A DNA stretch of 58,878 bases from Bacillus multifaciens. GTDB taxonomy: Bacteria > Bacillota > Bacilli > Bacillales > Bacillaceae_G. Positions 23,078-36,600 of the stretch are shown here, piece by piece. The translations under genes and the position numbers were made by a program. Under the pieces are notes generated by a model. The model was not told where the DNA came from, made no database searches, and saw only the letters and a program-made list of their open reading frames with translations. Location: the NCBI RefSeq assembly GCF_030756675.1, contig NZ_JAVBXD010000032.1:1-58878 (forward strand), read 5' to 3'. Position 1 is the stretch's first letter, and every line of letters begins with the position of its first letter.

Positions 23078-23700
23078 TATGCAAGCACCTCCTCTACTTT
23101 TTCCACTGCCGCTTTTGTCATGATTAGCTTATCATGATGAAGCACGTCTAAAACGTTCACGCCATCAGCAGTGATTACTGTTACTCCAGGAATATTGCGA
23201 GCAGATAACTCAACTGCTTCGTTTACATCAGCAGTTACGATAAGAGCTTTCTTCTCAACAGTTAATCCTTTAAGAACTGCTACCATGTCTTTTGTTTTTG
23301 GTGCATTTAATACTAAATCCTCAAGAACTACGATGTTGTTCTCAACTACTTTAGTAGCTAATGCAGATTTGATAGCTAAGCGACGAACTTTTTTAGGTAG
23401 TTTGTAAGCATAGCTTCTTGGTGTAGGTCCGAATACCGTACCACCACCACGCCATTGAGGAGAACGGATAGAGCCTTGACGAGCACGTCCAGTTCCTTTT
23501 TGACGCCATGGTTTACGACCTCCACCACGCACTTCAGAGCGAGTTTTTACTTTGTGTGTACCTTGACGTAAAGATGCACGTTGCATCAATACAGCTTCAA
23601 AAAGTACAGCTTGGTTTGGTTCGATACCGAAAATAGTTTCAGCTAATTGGATTTCACCAACTTCAGAACCAGTTTGGTTATATAACTTTACTTTTGGCAT
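23077..23700 (-). CDS. rplD: 50S ribosomal protein L4
   Basis: 207 aa. The extended tunnel loop ([20 protein letters not shown]) is intact. In E. coli L4 represses its own S10 operon; whether the 200-base leader here does so is unknown. Confidence 0.98.
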   Translation of the reverse strand: MPKVKLYNQTGSEVGEIQLAETIFGIEPNQAVLFEAVLMQRASLRQGTHKVKTRSEVRGGGRKPWRQKGTGRARQGSIRSPQWRGGGTVFGPTPRSYAYKLPKKVRRLAIKSALATKVVENNIVVLEDLVLNAPKTKDMVAVLKGLTVEKKALIVTADVNEAVELSARNIPGVTVITADGVNVLDVLHHDKLIMTKAAVEKVEEVLA

Positions 23701-23726
23701 TGGGGTTCCTCCTTTCTTACAGAAAA

Positions 23727-24359
23727 TTATTTGCTAGCCTTAACAGCACTACGAACAACTACAAGAGATTTCTTAGCGCCAGGAACGTTGCCTTTTACTA
23801 ATAGTAAATTACGTTCAACATCAACTTGAACGATTTCTAAGTTTTGAATAGTAACTTGGTCTCCACCCATACGTCCAGCAAGTTTTTTGCCTTTGAATAC
23901 ACGGTTCGGAGCAACAGGCCCCATTGAACCAGGACGACGGTGGTAACGAGAACCGTGAGACATAGGTCCGCGAGATTGTCCGTGGCGTTTAATAGCACCT
24001 TGGAAACCTTTACCTTTAGAAATACCTGTTACGTCTACAGCTTCACCTGCAGCGAAAACTTCTACTTTTACCTCTTGACCAACTTCTTGTCCTTCAACGT
24101 CTGCATCGCGAAGTTCGCGAATGAAGCGCTTAGGGGCAGTAGTTGCTTTAGCAGCGTGACCTTGTTCAGGTTTGTTAGCTAATTTTTCGCGTTTGTCAGC
24201 GAAGCCTAACTGAATTGCGTTGTAGCCATCAGTTTCAACAGTTTTCTTTTGAAGAATAACGTTTGGAGTCGCTTCGATAACAGTTACAGGAATTAGCTCG
24301 CCATTTTCAGCAAATACTTGAGTCATACCGATCTTTTTTCCTAAGATTCCTTTGGTCAT
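23727..24359 (-). CDS. rplC: 50S ribosomal protein L3
   Basis: 210 aa; [18 protein letters not shown] and the central loop [14 protein letters not shown] near the peptidyl transferase centre. It is a primary assembly protein of the 50S subunit. Confidence 0.98.
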   Translation of the reverse strand: MTKGILGKKIGMTQVFAENGELIPVTVIEATPNVILQKKTVETDGYNAIQLGFADKREKLANKPEQGHAAKATTAPKRFIRELRDADVEGQEVGQEVKVEVFAAGEAVDVTGISKGKGFQGAIKRHGQSRGPMSHGSRYHRRPGSMGPVAPNRVFKGKKLAGRMGGDQVTIQNLEIVQVDVERNLLLVKGNVPGAKKSLVVVRSAVKASK

Positions 24360-24392
24360 GAGTTACACCTCCTACATTTTAACTTATATGAA

Positions 24393-24890
<498 letters not shown>

Positions 24891-24903
24891 CTGTACTTTT
24901 GCT

Positions 24904-24932
24904 ATTATACATGGTACTTTAGTGAATTTCAA
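24904..24932 (-). promoter_or_regulatory. sigma-A promoter of the S10 operon
   Basis: TTGAAA (24927-24932), a 17-base spacer and TATAAT (24904-24909) on the minus strand. It lies after the tuf terminator and about 200 bases before rpsJ. A further TTGACG/TATAAA pair with a 16-base spacer lies upstream (about 24985-25005). Confidence 0.8.
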
Positions 24933-25044
24933 GTTTTCATCTGTTGTAATTCTTTTTACAGTTTTTGGTTGCGGAGTTTTTCGATTTATATATTATAGAA
25001 GAAACTCGTCAAAACTTAAAAATAGATTTTATCTATTGTAAATA

Positions 25045-25073
25045 AAAAACCCAAGGGAAGATCCCTTGGGTTT
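25045..25073 (-). terminator. terminator of the str operon, after tuf
   Basis: AAACCCAAGGGA / TCCCTTGGGTTT form a perfect 12-base-pair stem with a three-base loop, followed on the minus strand by TTTAT. It separates tuf from the S10 operon. Confidence 0.94.
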
Positions 25074-25089
25074 CATATATCAGTTAAGA

Positions 25090-26277
25090 TTACTCAACGA
25101 TAGTTGCAACTACACCGTAACCTACTGTACGTCCACCTTCACGAATAGAGAACTTAGTTCCCTCTTCGATCGCGATTGGAGCGATAAGTTCGATAGTCAT
25201 TTCGATGTTGTCACCAGGCATTACCATTTCAGTACCTTCTGGTAATTGGATGATACCAGTTACGTCAGTTGTACGGAAATAGAATTGTGGGCGGTAGTTA
25301 GCGAAGAATGGAGTGTGACGTCCACCTTCTTCTTTAGATAATACGAAAACTTCAGCTTTGAATTTAGCGTGAGCTTTTACAGAGCCAGTTTTAGCAAGAA
25401 CCTGTCCACGTTGGATCTCTTCACGAGCAACCCCACGAAGTAAAGCACCGATGTTGTCACCAGCTTGAGCTTGGTCAAGAAGCTTACGGAACATTTCTAC
25501 ACCAGTTACAGTTGTAGATTTGTTTTCTTCAGTGAAGCCGATGATTTCTACTACGTCACCAACTTTAACGATACCGCGCTCTACGCGACCTGTAGCAACT
25601 GTACCACGACCTGTGATAGAGAATACGTCCTCTACAGGCATTAAGAATGCTTTTTCAGTGTCACGTTCTGGAGTTGGGATGTAAGAATCAACTTCGTTCA
25701 TTAATTCAATAATTTTTGCTTCCCACTCAGCATCTCCTTGAAGAGCTTTAAGAGCAGAACCTTTAACTACAGGGATATCATCGCCTGGGAAGTCGTATTC
25801 AGATAATAGATCGCGAACTTCCATTTCTACTAATTCTAATAACTCTTCGTCGTCAACCATGTCGCATTTGTTTAAGAATACAACGATGTAAGGAACACCT
25901 ACTTGACGAGAAAGAAGGATGTGCTCACGAGTTTGAGGCATTGGGCCATCAGCAGCAGATACTACTAAGATACCGCCGTCCATTTGAGCAGCACCAGTGA
26001 TCATGTTTTTAACATAGTCAGCATGACCTGGGCAGTCAACGTGTGCATAGTGACGAGTTTCAGTTTCGTACTCAACGTGTGCAGTTGAGATTGTGATACC
26101 GCGCTCTCTTTCTTCTGGAGCAGCATCGATTTGGTCGTAACCTTTCGCTTCAGCACCACCAGCTTTTGCAAGAACTGTAGTGATAGCAGCAGTTAATGTA
26201 GTTTTACCATGGTCAACGTGGCCGATTGTACCAATGTTAACATGTGGTTTAGAACGTTCGAATTTAGCTTTTCCCAT
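25090..26277 (-). CDS. tuf: elongation factor Tu
   Basis: 395 aa. G1 GHVDHGKT, G3 DCPGHADYV and G4 NKCD are present in the first domain, followed by the two beta-barrel domains (C-terminal [15 protein letters not shown]). It delivers aminoacyl-tRNA to the ribosome. It is the only tuf in the window and is separated from fusA by 118 bases containing a GC-rich hairpin. Confidence 0.99.
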   Translation of the reverse strand: MGKAKFERSKPHVNIGTIGHVDHGKTTLTAAITTVLAKAGGAEAKGYDQIDAAPEERERGITISTAHVEYETETRHYAHVDCPGHADYVKNMITGAAQMDGGILVVSAADGPMPQTREHILLSRQVGVPYIVVFLNKCDMVDDEELLELVEMEVRDLLSEYDFPGDDIPVVKGSALKALQGDAEWEAKIIELMNEVDSYIPTPERDTEKAFLMPVEDVFSITGRGTVATGRVERGIVKVGDVVEIIGFTEENKSTTVTGVEMFRKLLDQAQAGDNIGALLRGVAREEIQRGQVLAKTGSVKAHAKFKAEVFVLSKEEGGRHTPFFANYRPQFYFRTTDVTGIIQLPEGTEMVMPGDNIEMTIELIAPIAIEEGTKFSIREGGRTVGYGVVATIVE

Positions 26278-26320
26278 TCTAAATTCCTCCTTGGATATAT
26301 AGATTATTTTATATTTAGAC

Positions 26321-26352
26321 TAGAAGGCAAGGGGCCTAAGCCCCGCTTTCTA
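26321..26352 (-). other. GC-rich hairpin between fusA and tuf
   Basis: The minus strand contains GGGGC, TTAG, GCCCC with flanking GC/GC and AAG/CTT partial pairs but no T-run. It may be an RNA processing or stability element that lets tuf accumulate above fusA; this is inference. Confidence 0.45.
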
Positions 26353-26395
26353 AGCTTACATAAGTAGTTATACTTGAACAATCGATAAAAATCAA

Positions 26396-28474
26396 TTATT
26401 CACCTTTATTTTTTTTAACAATTTCTTCTGAAATAGACTTCGGTACTTCTTCATAATGATCAAATGTCATTGAGAATGTTCCGCGTCCTTGCGTGTTAGA
26501 ACGTAGAGCCGTTGCATAACCAAACATTTCAGAAAGTGGTACCATTGCACGAACAACTTGTGCGTTACCACGAGCTTCCATACCTTCTACACGTCCACGG
26601 CGAGAAGTTACGTCACCCATGATATCTCCCATGTACTCTTCAGGAATTACAACTTCAACTTTCATCATTGGTTCAAGAATTACTGGGTTACATTTAGAAA
26701 CCGCAGCTTTAAGAGCCATAGATGCAGCGATTTTGAACGCCATCTCAGAGGAGTCAACATCATGGTAAGATCCGTCAACTAATGCAGCTTTAATGTCAAC
26801 GAGTGGATAACCAGCTAGTACACCATTTTTAAGTGCATCTTCAAGACCTGCTCCAACAGCTGGGATGTATTCACGTGGAACTACACCACCGACGATCTTG
26901 TTTTGGAATTCGAATCCTTTACCTTCTTCATTAGGTTCAAACTCAATCCAAACGTGACCGAATTGTCCACGACCACCAGATTGACGAGCGAACTTACCTT
27001 CAACTTTCGCAGCAGCGCGGAAAGTCTCACGGTATGCTACCTGAGGAGCACCAACGTTTGCTTCCACTTTGAATTCACGGCGCATACGGTCAACGATAAT
27101 ATCAAGGTGAAGTTCACCCATACCAGCGATGATTGTTTGGCCAGTTTCTTGGTCAGTGTGAGCACGGAATGTTGGATCTTCTTCAGAAAGCTTAGATAAT
27201 GCTGTACCCATTTTATCTTGGTCAGCTTTAGATTTTGGTTCGATAGCTACAGAGATAACTGGTTCTGGGAATTCCATAGACTCAAGGATAACAAGGCTCT
27301 TCTCGTCACAAAGAGTGTCACCAGTTGTAGTATCTTTTAAACCTACAGCAGCAGCGATGTCACCAGCATAAACTGTTGAAATCTCTTCACGGCTGTTTGC
27401 GTGCATTTGTAGGATACGACCTACACGCTCACGCTTACCTTTAGTTGAGTTTTTCACGTATGATCCAGAGTTTAACACACCAGAGTACACACGGAAGAAC
27501 GTTAACTTACCAACATAAGGGTCAGTCATGATTTTGAATGCTAATGCTGCGAAAGGCTCTTCATCGCTAGAATGACGTTCTACTTCTTCATCTGTGTCCG
27601 GAAGAGTACCTTTAATAGCAGGTACATCTAATGGAGATGGTAGGTAGTCGATAACTGCATCTAACAGAATTTGAACACCTTTATTTTTGAATGCAGAACC
27701 ACAGATTACTGGGAAGAATTCTACAGAAGTTGTAGCCTTACGGATACCAGCTTTAAGCTCTTCTACAGTGATTTCTTCACCTTCTAGGTACTTCATCATC
27801 ATTTCTTCATCAAGCTCTGCTACCGCTTCAATAAGTTTTCCGCGGTATTCATCAGCTAATTCTTTATGTTCTGCAGGGATATCAGTACGTTGGATATCTG
27901 TTCCTAAGTCGTTTGTGTACATGTATGCACACTCTTCAACAAGGTCGATAATTCCTGTAAACTGATCCTCAGCACCAATTGGTAACTGAATTGGATGCGC
28001 GTTTGCTTGTAAACGGTCATGAATTGTTCCTACAGAGTATAAGAAGTCTGCACCGATCTTGTCCATTTTGTTAACGAACACGATACGTGGTACACCGTAA
28101 GTAGTAGCTTGACGCCAAACAGTTTCTGTTTGTGGTTCTACACCAGATTGCGCGTCAAGGACTGCTACCGCACCATCAAGTACGCGTAAAGAACGTTCTA
28201 CTTCTACAGTGAAATCTACGTGTCCTGGAGTGTCAATGATGTTTACACGATGACCTTTCCATTGAGCTGTAGTTGCCGCAGAAGTAATTGTGATACCACG
28301 CTCTTGCTCTTGCTCCATCCAGTCCATCTGAGATGCACCTTCGTGAGTTTCACCGATTTTGTGAATGCGGCCTGTGTAGTACAGGATACGCTCAGTTGCT
28401 GTTGTTTTACCAGCATCGATGTGAGCCATGATACCAATATTACGAGTGTTTTCTAAGGAGAACTCTCTTGTCAT
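26396..28474 (-). CDS. fusA: elongation factor G
   Basis: 692 aa. G1 [10 protein letters not shown]3 DTPGHVDF, G4 NKMDK, followed by domains II-V (domain IV begins near [12 protein letters not shown]). It catalyses translocation. The gap of 208 bases to rpsG carries two stem-loops that could attenuate transcription or act in S7 feedback. Confidence 0.99.
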   Translation of the reverse strand: MTREFSLENTRNIGIMAHIDAGKTTATERILYYTGRIHKIGETHEGASQMDWMEQEQERGITITSAATTAQWKGHRVNIIDTPGHVDFTVEVERSLRVLDGAVAVLDAQSGVEPQTETVWRQATTYGVPRIVFVNKMDKIGADFLYSVGTIHDRLQANAHPIQLPIGAEDQFTGIIDLVEECAYMYTNDLGTDIQRTDIPAEHKELADEYRGKLIEAVAELDEEMMMKYLEGEEITVEELKAGIRKATTSVEFFPVICGSAFKNKGVQILLDAVIDYLPSPLDVPAIKGTLPDTDEEVERHSSDEEPFAALAFKIMTDPYVGKLTFFRVYSGVLNSGSYVKNSTKGKRERVGRILQMHANSREEISTVYAGDIAAAVGLKDTTTGDTLCDEKSLVILESMEFPEPVISVAIEPKSKADQDKMGTALSKLSEEDPTFRAHTDQETGQTIIAGMGELHLDIIVDRMRREFKVEANVGAPQVAYRETFRAAAKVEGKFARQSGGRGQFGHVWIEFEPNEEGKGFEFQNKIVGGVVPREYIPAVGAGLEDALKNGVLAGYPLVDIKAALVDGSYHDVDSSEMAFKIAASMALKAAVSKCNPVILEPMMKVEVVIPEEYMGDIMGDVTSRRGRVEGMEARGNAQVVRAMVPLSEMFGYATALRSNTQGRGTFSMTFDHYEEVPKSISEEIVKKNKGE

Positions 28475-28682
28475 TTGGTGTCTTTCTCCTTCCTAATATG
28501 GATTGGATTTTTTTATTTTAAGTAGCAAAAAAGCCACTTTATTTTGTTACATATGTCAGTATGTCTAGTACCCTCATTATGTAAAACGAGCGCCCATTGA
28601 AAGGGAGAGGCATTCTCCCTCTCCACACTTCCATAAGCGACAAATAAAGCGGTTTATGCTTATAGTTATTTTTCGTTGAATC
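28475..28682 (-). other. rpsG-fusA intercistronic region with stem-loops
   Basis: Two hairpins are visible on the minus strand: GGAGAGG/CCTCTCC around 28600-28625 and AAGTGGC/GCTACTT (one wobble pair) around 28523-28545. No T-run typical of a terminator follows the first. In E. coli the S7 binding site lies between rpsL and rpsG; a comparable role here is speculation. Confidence 0.4.
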
Positions 28683-29168
<486 letters not shown>

Positions 29169-29182
29169 TCAGTTCAGTTTTA

Positions 29183-29605
29183 TTATTTCTTAGCAGGTTT
29201 TGGTCTCTTAGTACCATATTTAGAACGTCCTTGCATACGTTTGTCAACACCAGCTGTGTCAAGCGCACCACGAACGATGTGGTAACGTACCCCTGGTAAG
29301 TCTTTTACACGACCACCGCGAATTAATACTACGCTATGCTCTTGTAAGTTATGACCGATACCTGGGATGTATGCTGTTACCTCGATACCATTTGTTAAAC
29401 GCACACGAGCGTATTTACGTAACGCTGAGTTCGGTTTCTTTGGAGTCATTGTACCAACACGAGTACATACACCACGTTTTTGAGGTGCAGAGATATCAGT
29501 TGCTTTTTTCTTTAAAGAGTTGAAACCTTTGTTTAACGCAGGTGATTTAGATTTCCATACTTTATCAGTACGACCTTTTCTCACTAATTGGTTAATAGTA
29601 GGCAT
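29183..29605 (-). CDS. rpsL: 30S ribosomal protein S12
   Basis: 140 aa from [15 protein letters not shown] (a non-ATG start seven codons upstream lies in the ribosome site). The decoding-centre segments [11 protein letters not shown] and [14 protein letters not shown] are wild type, so no streptomycin-resistance substitution is visible. First gene of the str operon, with its own promoter and a long structured leader. Confidence 0.97.
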   Translation of the reverse strand: MPTINQLVRKGRTDKVWKSKSPALNKGFNSLKKKATDISAPQKRGVCTRVGTMTPKKPNSALRKYARVRLTNGIEVTAYIPGIGHNLQEHSVVLIRGGRVKDLPGVRYHIVRGALDTAGVDKRMQGRSKYGTKRPKPAKK

Positions 29606-29674
29606 TAATTTATCCTCCCTTCGCACGTTTGTATGACCACATATCCAGGTGGTTCATTATTAGTTGAAAACAAA

Positions 29675-29715
29675 GTTTTTGCAAGGAAGAGCAAATGCTC
29701 TCTCCTCACAAAAAC
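29675..29715 (-). promoter_or_regulatory. long hairpin in the rpsL leader
   Basis: GTTTTTG / CAAAAAC, AGGA / TCCT and AGAGCA / TGCTCT stack into one imperfect 41-base hairpin 70 bases before rpsL. Only TTTGTTTT follows, a weak T-tract, so it may be an attenuator or a protein-binding leader. I know of no named Bacillus rpsL leader that fits. Confidence 0.6.
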
Positions 29716-29879
29716 AGTTTTAACTTGTTATTTCTATTACTGAAGCTCCTACTTGCATCTCATAATGTTGAGATCCAGTTTTAAAAAGTATGTTGTGTTG
29801 CATCGCTACCAGCTACTGCAACCTTCTAACTATACCGTGTTGAATCGTGTTCAACGCTTAATTAGGAGCAACCTTGCTT

Positions 29880-29909
29880 ATATTAACATTTTGTATCACA
29901 TAATGTCAA
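29880..29909 (-). promoter_or_regulatory. sigma-A promoter of rpsL-rpsG-fusA-tuf
   Basis: TTGACA (29904-29909), an 18-base spacer and TAATAT (29880-29885) on the minus strand, 42 bases after the rpoC stop. It gives a leader of about 270 bases. The rest of the 346-base gap contains no gene of recognisable kind. Confidence 0.8.
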
Positions 29910-29951
29910 CTAGGATTATCTTTTTTTATGCAAAATTTACGACGGAAAATT

Positions 29952-32900
29952 TTAGTTTTCTACGTAAACCTCGTCATTTTCTACATTTGTTTCTTCTTGT
30001 GCTGTTTTTACAAGATCTACTCTGCGGTAACGATTCATACCTGTACCAGCTGGAACAAGTTTACCGATAATAACATTTTCTTTCAGACCAAGAAGTTCGT
30101 CACGCTTACCTTTAATTGCTGCATCAGTTAACACACGAGTTGTTTCCTGGAATGATGCTGCAGATAAGAACGAATCTGTTTCAAGTGAAGCCTTCGTAAT
30201 ACCAAGAAGGATTGGACGTGCTGTTGCTGGTTGTTTGCCTTTAAGCAACACTTTCGCATTTGCATCTGTAAATTGGTGGATATCAAGTAACGTTCCTGGT
30301 AATACGTCTGTTTCACCAGCATCGATTACACGAACTTTACGAAGCATTTGGCGAACCATTACTTCTACGTGTTTATCACCAATTTCTACCCCTTGCATAC
30401 GGTATACTTTTTGAACTTCACGAAGCAAGTATTCTTGAACCGCTGTAATATCTGTTACTTTCAGTAATTCTTTCGGATCGATAGAACCTTCAGTAAGTTC
30501 TTTACCATGTTCGATGCGGTGTCCTGGAGCTACTTTTAAACGAGCACCATAAGGAATTGCATACGTACGAGCTTCTACATCACCTTGGACAACAACTTCT
30601 TGGCGATCTTTCACATCGTTAATCGCTGCAACAACACCGTCGATTTCACTGATAACTGCTTGCCCTTTCGGATTACGCGCTTCGAAAATCTCTTGAATAC
30701 GCGGTAAACCTTGTGTGATATCGTCTCCAGCAACCCCGCCCGTATGGAATGTACGCATCGTTAACTGTGTACCTGGCTCACCGATAGATTGAGCTGCGAT
30801 AATACCAACCGCTTCGCCTACCTCTACATCTGTACCAGTAGCTAAGTTACGACCATAACATTTCTTACATACGCCGTGGCGTGTGTTACATGTAAACGCA
30901 GAGCGGATGTACAATTGTTCAACGCCTGCTTTTTCAATGATATGAGCAATATCTTCTGTAATTAATTCATTTTCACGAACTAACACTTCGCCTGTTTCTG
31001 GATGTTTCAGAGTTTTTCTTGCGAAACGTCCTACAAGACGATCGTATAAGGATTCGATAATCTCGTTTCCTTCTTTAATTGCGCCAATTAATAAACCGCG
31101 ATCTGTTCCACAGTCATCTTCACGAACGATAACATCTTGCGCAACGTCAACAAGACGACGTGTTAAGTAACCAGAATCGGCAGTCTTAAGTGCTGTATCG
31201 GCAAGACCTTTACGCGCACCATGCGTAGAGATAAAGTACTCAAGTACCGTTAAACCTTCACGGAAACTTGATTTGATTGGAAGTTCGATGATACGTCCAG
31301 ATGGGTTAGCCATCAAACCACGCATACCAGCAAGCTGAGTAAAGTTCGATGCGTTACCACGGGCACCAGAATCACTCATCATGAAGATCGGGTTGCGTTT
31401 ATCTAACGTTTTCATCAGTTTTCCTTGGATAACGTCTTTTGCATTACTCCAAATAGAGATAACACGATCATAACGTTCTTCTTCCGTGATTAAACCACGA
31501 CGGAATTGTTTAATTACTGTATCTACTTTTGCTTGTGCTTCGTGTAGAATTTCTTCTTTTTCACCTAATACAAGGATATCTGCTACCCCAACTGTAATAC
31601 CAGCTTTTGTAGAGTATTTAAATCCTAAGTTTTTCATACGGTCAAGCATGCGAGACGTTTCTGTAATTTTGAAACGTTTAAATACTTCCGCAATGATATT
31701 ACCAAGGATTTTCTTGCTAAATGGTGCCACTTCTTCGCGACTAGCAATAATTTCTTTTACGTTAGAACCTTTTTCAACAAAATATTCCACTGGAGTTTCT
31801 TTCTCCAAGTTTGTTTTTGTTGGTTCATTAATGTAAGGGAAAGATTTCGGTAAGATTTCATTGAATATTAACTTACCAACTGTTGTTAATAACAGTTTGC
31901 TGTTTTGCTCTTCTGTAAACGTTTCGTTGTTTACAGAGCTTGCTGCAACAGCAACACGAGTATGCAAATGTACATATCCGTTTTGGTATGCAAGTATTGC
32001 TTCGTTTGTATCTTTGAAAATCATACCTTCACCAATCGCACCTTCGCGCTCTAGCGTTAAGTAGTAGTTACCTAATACCATATCCTGAGACGGTGTAACA
32101 ACTGGTTTTCCATCTTTCGGGTTTAAGATGTTTTGTGCAGCTAACATAAGAAGACGAGCTTCTGCTTGTGCTTCTGATGAAAGCGGAACGTGAACCGCCA
32201 TTTGGTCACCGTCAAAGTCCGCGTTATATGCAGTACATACAAGTGGATGCAGACGGATTGCGCGTCCTTCTACTAATGTAGGTTCAAACGCCTGAATACC
32301 AAGACGGTGAAGCGTTGGAGCACGGTTTAGAAGTACAGGGTGTTCTTTAATCACAGATTCTAAAACGTCCCAAACTTCAGGTTGTACTCGTTCAATTTTA
32401 CGTTTCGCACTCTTAATGTTGTGTGCTAAACCTTTTCCTACTAGCTCTTTCATAACGAAAGGTTTGAACAGTTCAAGCGCCATTTCTTTTGGCAGACCGC
32501 ATTGGTACATTTTTAAGTTCGGTCCTACAACGATAACGGAACGACCAGAGTAGTCAACACGTTTACCTAATAAGTTTTGACGGAAGCGTCCTTGCTTACC
32601 TTTTAACATATGTGAAAGAGATTTTAATGGACGGTTACCAGGTCCAGTAACTGGACGGCCACGACGACCATTATCGATTAAAGCATCAACCGCTTCTTGT
32701 AACATACGTTTTTCGTTTTGAACAATGATGCTTGGTGCACCTAAGTCTAATAAACGTTTTAAACGATTGTTACGGTTAATTACACGACGGTATAAGTCAT
32801 TTAAGTCAGAAGTTGCAAAACGTCCACCATCTAGCTGTACCATTGGGCGAAGCTCTGGTGGGATAACTGGAAGAACATCTAAAATCATCCAAGATGGTTC

Positions 32901-33563
32901 ATTTCCAGAGTTACGGAATGCTTCTAATACTTCTAGACGTTTAATAGCACGAGTACGGCGTTGTCCTTGTGCTGTTTTTAACTCTTCTTTTAAGAAGTCT
33001 ACTTCTTTATCTAGATCGATATCTTGTAATAACTTCTTAATCGCCTCTGCGCCCATAGAAGCTTGGAAAGAGTTTCCGTATCTGTCACGATACGCACGGT
33101 ATTCTTTCTCCGAAAGAAGTTGCTTCTTATCAAGCGGTGTATCCCCGCTTTCTGTTACTACATAAGAAGCGAAATAAATTACTTCTTCAAGCGCGCGAGG
33201 GGACATGTCTAAGACAAGTCCCATGCGGCTTGGGATACCTTTGAAATACCAAATATGAGATACAGGAGCAGCTAATTCAATATGACCCATACGTTCACGG
33301 CGAACTTTCGCACGCGTTACTTCAACGCCGCATCGATCACAAACTACACCTTTATAGCGGACACGTTTATATTTACCACAATGACATTCCCAGTCTTTTG
33401 TGGGACCGAAAATACGCTCACAGAACAAACCGTCTTTCTCTGGTTTCAATGTACGATAGTTAATCGTTTCGGGTTTTTTTACTTCCCCATATGACCAAGA
33501 ACGAATTTTGTCTGGTGATGCAAGTCCGATCTTCATATATTCAAAGTTGTTTACATCTATCAA
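29952..33563 (-). CDS. rpoC: RNA polymerase beta-prime subunit
   Basis: 1203 aa. N-terminal zinc site ([20 protein letters not shown], about residues 60-79), the catalytic Mg site NADFDGDQ, bridge-helix/trigger-loop region [18 protein letters not shown], and the second zinc site with CGTDRG and [13 protein letters not shown]. It lies 37 bases after rpoB. The C-terminal acidic tail ends [10 protein letters not shown]. Confidence 0.99.
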   Translation of the reverse strand: MIDVNNFEYMKIGLASPDKIRSWSYGEVKKPETINYRTLKPEKDGLFCERIFGPTKDWECHCGKYKRVRYKGVVCDRCGVEVTRAKVRRERMGHIELAAPVSHIWYFKGIPSRMGLVLDMSPRALEEVIYFASYVVTESGDTPLDKKQLLSEKEYRAYRDRYGNSFQASMGAEAIKKLLQDIDLDKEVDFLKEELKTAQGQRRTRAIKRLEVLEAFRNSGNEPSWMILDVLPVIPPELRPMVQLDGGRFATSDLNDLYRRVINRNNRLKRLLDLGAPSIIVQNEKRMLQEAVDALIDNGRRGRPVTGPGNRPLKSLSHMLKGKQGRFRQNLLGKRVDYSGRSVIVVGPNLKMYQCGLPKEMALELFKPFVMKELVGKGLAHNIKSAKRKIERVQPEVWDVLESVIKEHPVLLNRAPTLHRLGIQAFEPTLVEGRAIRLHPLVCTAYNADFDGDQMAVHVPLSSEAQAEARLLMLAAQNILNPKDGKPVVTPSQDMVLGNYYLTLEREGAIGEGMIFKDTNEAILAYQNGYVHLHTRVAVAASSVNNETFTEEQNSKLLLTTVGKLIFNEILPKSFPYINEPTKTNLEKETPVEYFVEKGSNVKEIIASREEVAPFSKKILGNIIAEVFKRFKITETSRMLDRMKNLGFKYSTKAGITVGVADILVLGEKEEILHEAQAKVDTVIKQFRRGLITEEERYDRVISIWSNAKDVIQGKLMKTLDKRNPIFMMSDSGARGNASNFTQLAGMRGLMANPSGRIIELPIKSSFREGLTVLEYFISTHGARKGLADTALKTADSGYLTRRLVDVAQDVIVREDDCGTDRGLLIGAIKEGNEIIESLYDRLVGRFARKTLKHPETGEVLVRENELITEDIAHIIEKAGVEQLYIRSAFTCNTRHGVCKKCYGRNLATGTDVEVGEAVGIIAAQSIGEPGTQLTMRTFHTGGVAGDDITQGLPRIQEIFEARNPKGQAVISEIDGVVAAINDVKDRQEVVVQGDVEARTYAIPYGARLKVAPGHRIEHGKELTEGSIDPKELLKVTDITAVQEYLLREVQKVYRMQGVEIGDKHVEVMVRQMLRKVRVIDAGETDVLPGTLLDIHQFTDANAKVLLKGKQPATARPILLGITKASLETDSFLSAASFQETTRVLTDAAIKGKRDELLGLKENVIIGKLVPAGTGMNRYRRVDLVKTAQEETNVENDEVYVEN

Positions 33564-33600
33564 GGGGCCTACCTCCCTTTTAGTCTACAAGTTATCCCAA

Positions 33601-36600
33601 TTATTCCTTCGTTGTCTCAACTTCGACATTTAATTTATCTGCAGATTGATCATCATCATCAGTATCACGCATTTCAATTTCAGTATCGTCGCTAGACATC
33701 ATCTTAACATCCATACCTAAACTTTGTAATTCCTTAATCAATACTTTGAATGATTCAGGAACACCTGGTTCCGGAACGTTTTCGCCTTTTACAATCGATT
33801 CGTACGTTTTCACACGACCAATAACATCATCCGACTTAACTGTTAAGATTTCTTGAAGAGTATAAGCAGCACCGTAAGCTTCAAGTGCCCAAACCTCCAT
33901 CTCACCAAAACGTTGTCCACCGAACTGTGCTTTACCTCCAAGAGGTTGCTGCGTTACAAGTGAGTATGGTCCAGTAGAACGAGCATGAAGTTTATCGTCA
34001 ACCATATGTGCAAGTTTAATCATATACATGACACCAACAGATACGCGGTTGTCGAATGGTTCACCAGTACGTCCATCGTATAGAATCGTCTTCGCATCAC
34101 GCGCCATACCAGCTTCTTCGATTGTTCCCCATACATCTTCCTCACGAGCACCATCAAATACTGGTGTTGCAACATGAATACCAAGATATCTTGCTGCCAT
34201 ACCAAGATGAAGCTCTAGCACCTGACCGATATTCATACGAGATGGTACCCCTAATGGGTTTAACATGATATCGATTGGTGTGCCATCTGGTAAGTAAGGC
34301 ATATCTTCTTCCGGTAAAATACGGGAGATAACACCTTTGTTACCATGACGACCGGCCATCTTGTCACCTTCAGAAATTTTACGTTTTTGAACGATATATG
34401 CACGTACAAGTTGATTCACACCTGGTGGCAATTCATCGCCATCTTCACGGTTAAATACTTTTACGTCTAAGATAATACCGCCACCACCGTGTGGTACACG
34501 TAATGATGTATCACGTACTTCACGAGCCTTCTCACCAAAGATTGCGTGTAATAGACGTTCTTCAGCTGTTAACTCTGTTACACCTTTTGGCGTTACTTTA
34601 CCAACAAGCAAGTCTCCGTCTTTTACTTCTGCACCGATGCGGATAATACCGCGCTCATCAAGATTACGAAGTGCATCTTCACCGACGTTTGGAATGTCTC
34701 GTGTAATTTCTTCTGGTCCTAGCTTTGTATCACGAGCTTCAGATTCATATTCTTCAATATGAATTGAAGTGTACACATCATCTTTTACAAGGCGCTCACT
34801 CATAATGATCGCATCCTCGTAGTTATAACCATCCCATGTCATAAAGCCAACAAGCACGTTACGACCAAGTGCAAGTTCACCTTTTTCCATAGAAGGACCG
34901 TCTGCAAGAATCTCACCTTTTACAACTTCATCGCCAACACTTACGATTGGACGTTGGTTGTAACAAGTTCCTTGGTTAGAACGGATGAATTTCAACATTT
35001 TGTAGCGATCTAAGTCACCTTTTACTTTTTGACCATCTACTTCGATATAACGACGTACCCAAACTTCGCGAGCTTCTACACGTTCAACGATACCAGGATG
35101 TTTACAAATTACTGCAGCACCTGAATCTTTCGCCGATACGTACTCCATACCAGTACCTACAATTGGAGATTCTGGGTTCATAAGTGGAACTGCTTGACGT
35201 TGCATGTTCGCACCCATTAGCGCACGGTTCGAGTCATCATTTTCTAAGAACGGAATACAAGCTGTCGCAGCAGACACAACCTGCTTTGGAGAAATATCCA
35301 TGTAGTCAATACGTTCGCGTTTCACAACAACGTTCTCGTCACGGAAACGTGCTACAACGTCCTCATCAAGGAAATCTCCATCTTCAGATAAACGTGCGTT
35401 TGCTTGGGCAACAACATAGTTATCTTGTTCATCAGCTGTTAAGTAATCTACACGTGTTGTTACACGCCCAGTTTCTGGATCAACACGACGATATGGCGTT
35501 TCAATGAAACCAAATTCATTTACTTTTGCAAATGAAGATAGAGAGTTAATCAAACCGATGTTTGGTCCCTCTGGCGTTTCAATCGGACACATACGACCAT
35601 AGTGAGAGTAGTGAACGTCACGCACTTCAAAGCCTGCGCGCTCACGCGTTAAACCACCAGGTCCTAATGCAGATAGTCTTCGTTTATGTGTTAACTCTGC
35701 TAATGGGTTTGTTTGATCCATAAACTGAGATAACTGAGAGCTACCAAAGAACTCTTTAATAGATGCAATAACCGGGCGAATATTAATTAACGCTTGCGGT
35801 GTAATTGCATTTGTATCTTGAATTGACATTCTCTCACGAACAACACGCTCCATACGAGAAAGACCGATACGGAATTGGTTTTGTAACAATTCCCCTACAG
35901 AACGTAGACGGCGGTTTCCTAAATGGTCAATATCGTCTGTGTCTCCTACCTTATATAGAAGATTAAAGAAATAGCTAATAGATGCAATGATATCGCCTGG
36001 TGTAATATGTTTTATTTCACGATCGATATTCGCATTACCAATAATATTGATAGAACGTTCTCCATCTGCATCTGGAGCATAAATCTTAATAGATTGTAAT
36101 TCAACATCGCCTTCTACCACTCCGCCCATTGGTTTCGCTGTTTTAAAACCAATGTTCTTTTCTAAATAAGGTAAAATACGATCTAATGTACGACGATCTA
36201 AGATTGTTCCTTCTGCTACTAAAATTTCACCTGTTTCAGGATCCACTAAAGTTTCAGCTATACGTTGGTTAAACAATCTGTTTTTGATGTGTAACTTCTT
36301 ATTAATTTTGTAGCGACCTACATTTGCTAGATCATAACGTTTTGGATCAAAGAAGCGAGAAACAAGCAAACTCTTTGCATTTTCTACTGTCGGTGGTTCA
36401 CCCGGACGTAGACGCTCATAAATTTCAAGCAACGCTTTTTCTGTGCTATCCGTGTTATCTTTTTCTAGCGTATTACTTAAGTATTCGTTATCACCAATCA
36501 ATTCGGTGATTTCTTGATCAGAGCCAAACCCTAATGCGCGTAACAAAACAGTTACAGGCAGTTTACGAGTACGATCGATACGTACATAAACAACATCCTT

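Noticed and set aside
29720-29803. 27-codon frame in the rpsL leader as a leader peptide gene
   Set aside because: The nearest Shine-Dalgarno-like AGAAGG is about 18 bases away, too far; kept only as a possible remnant within the L7Ae finding.
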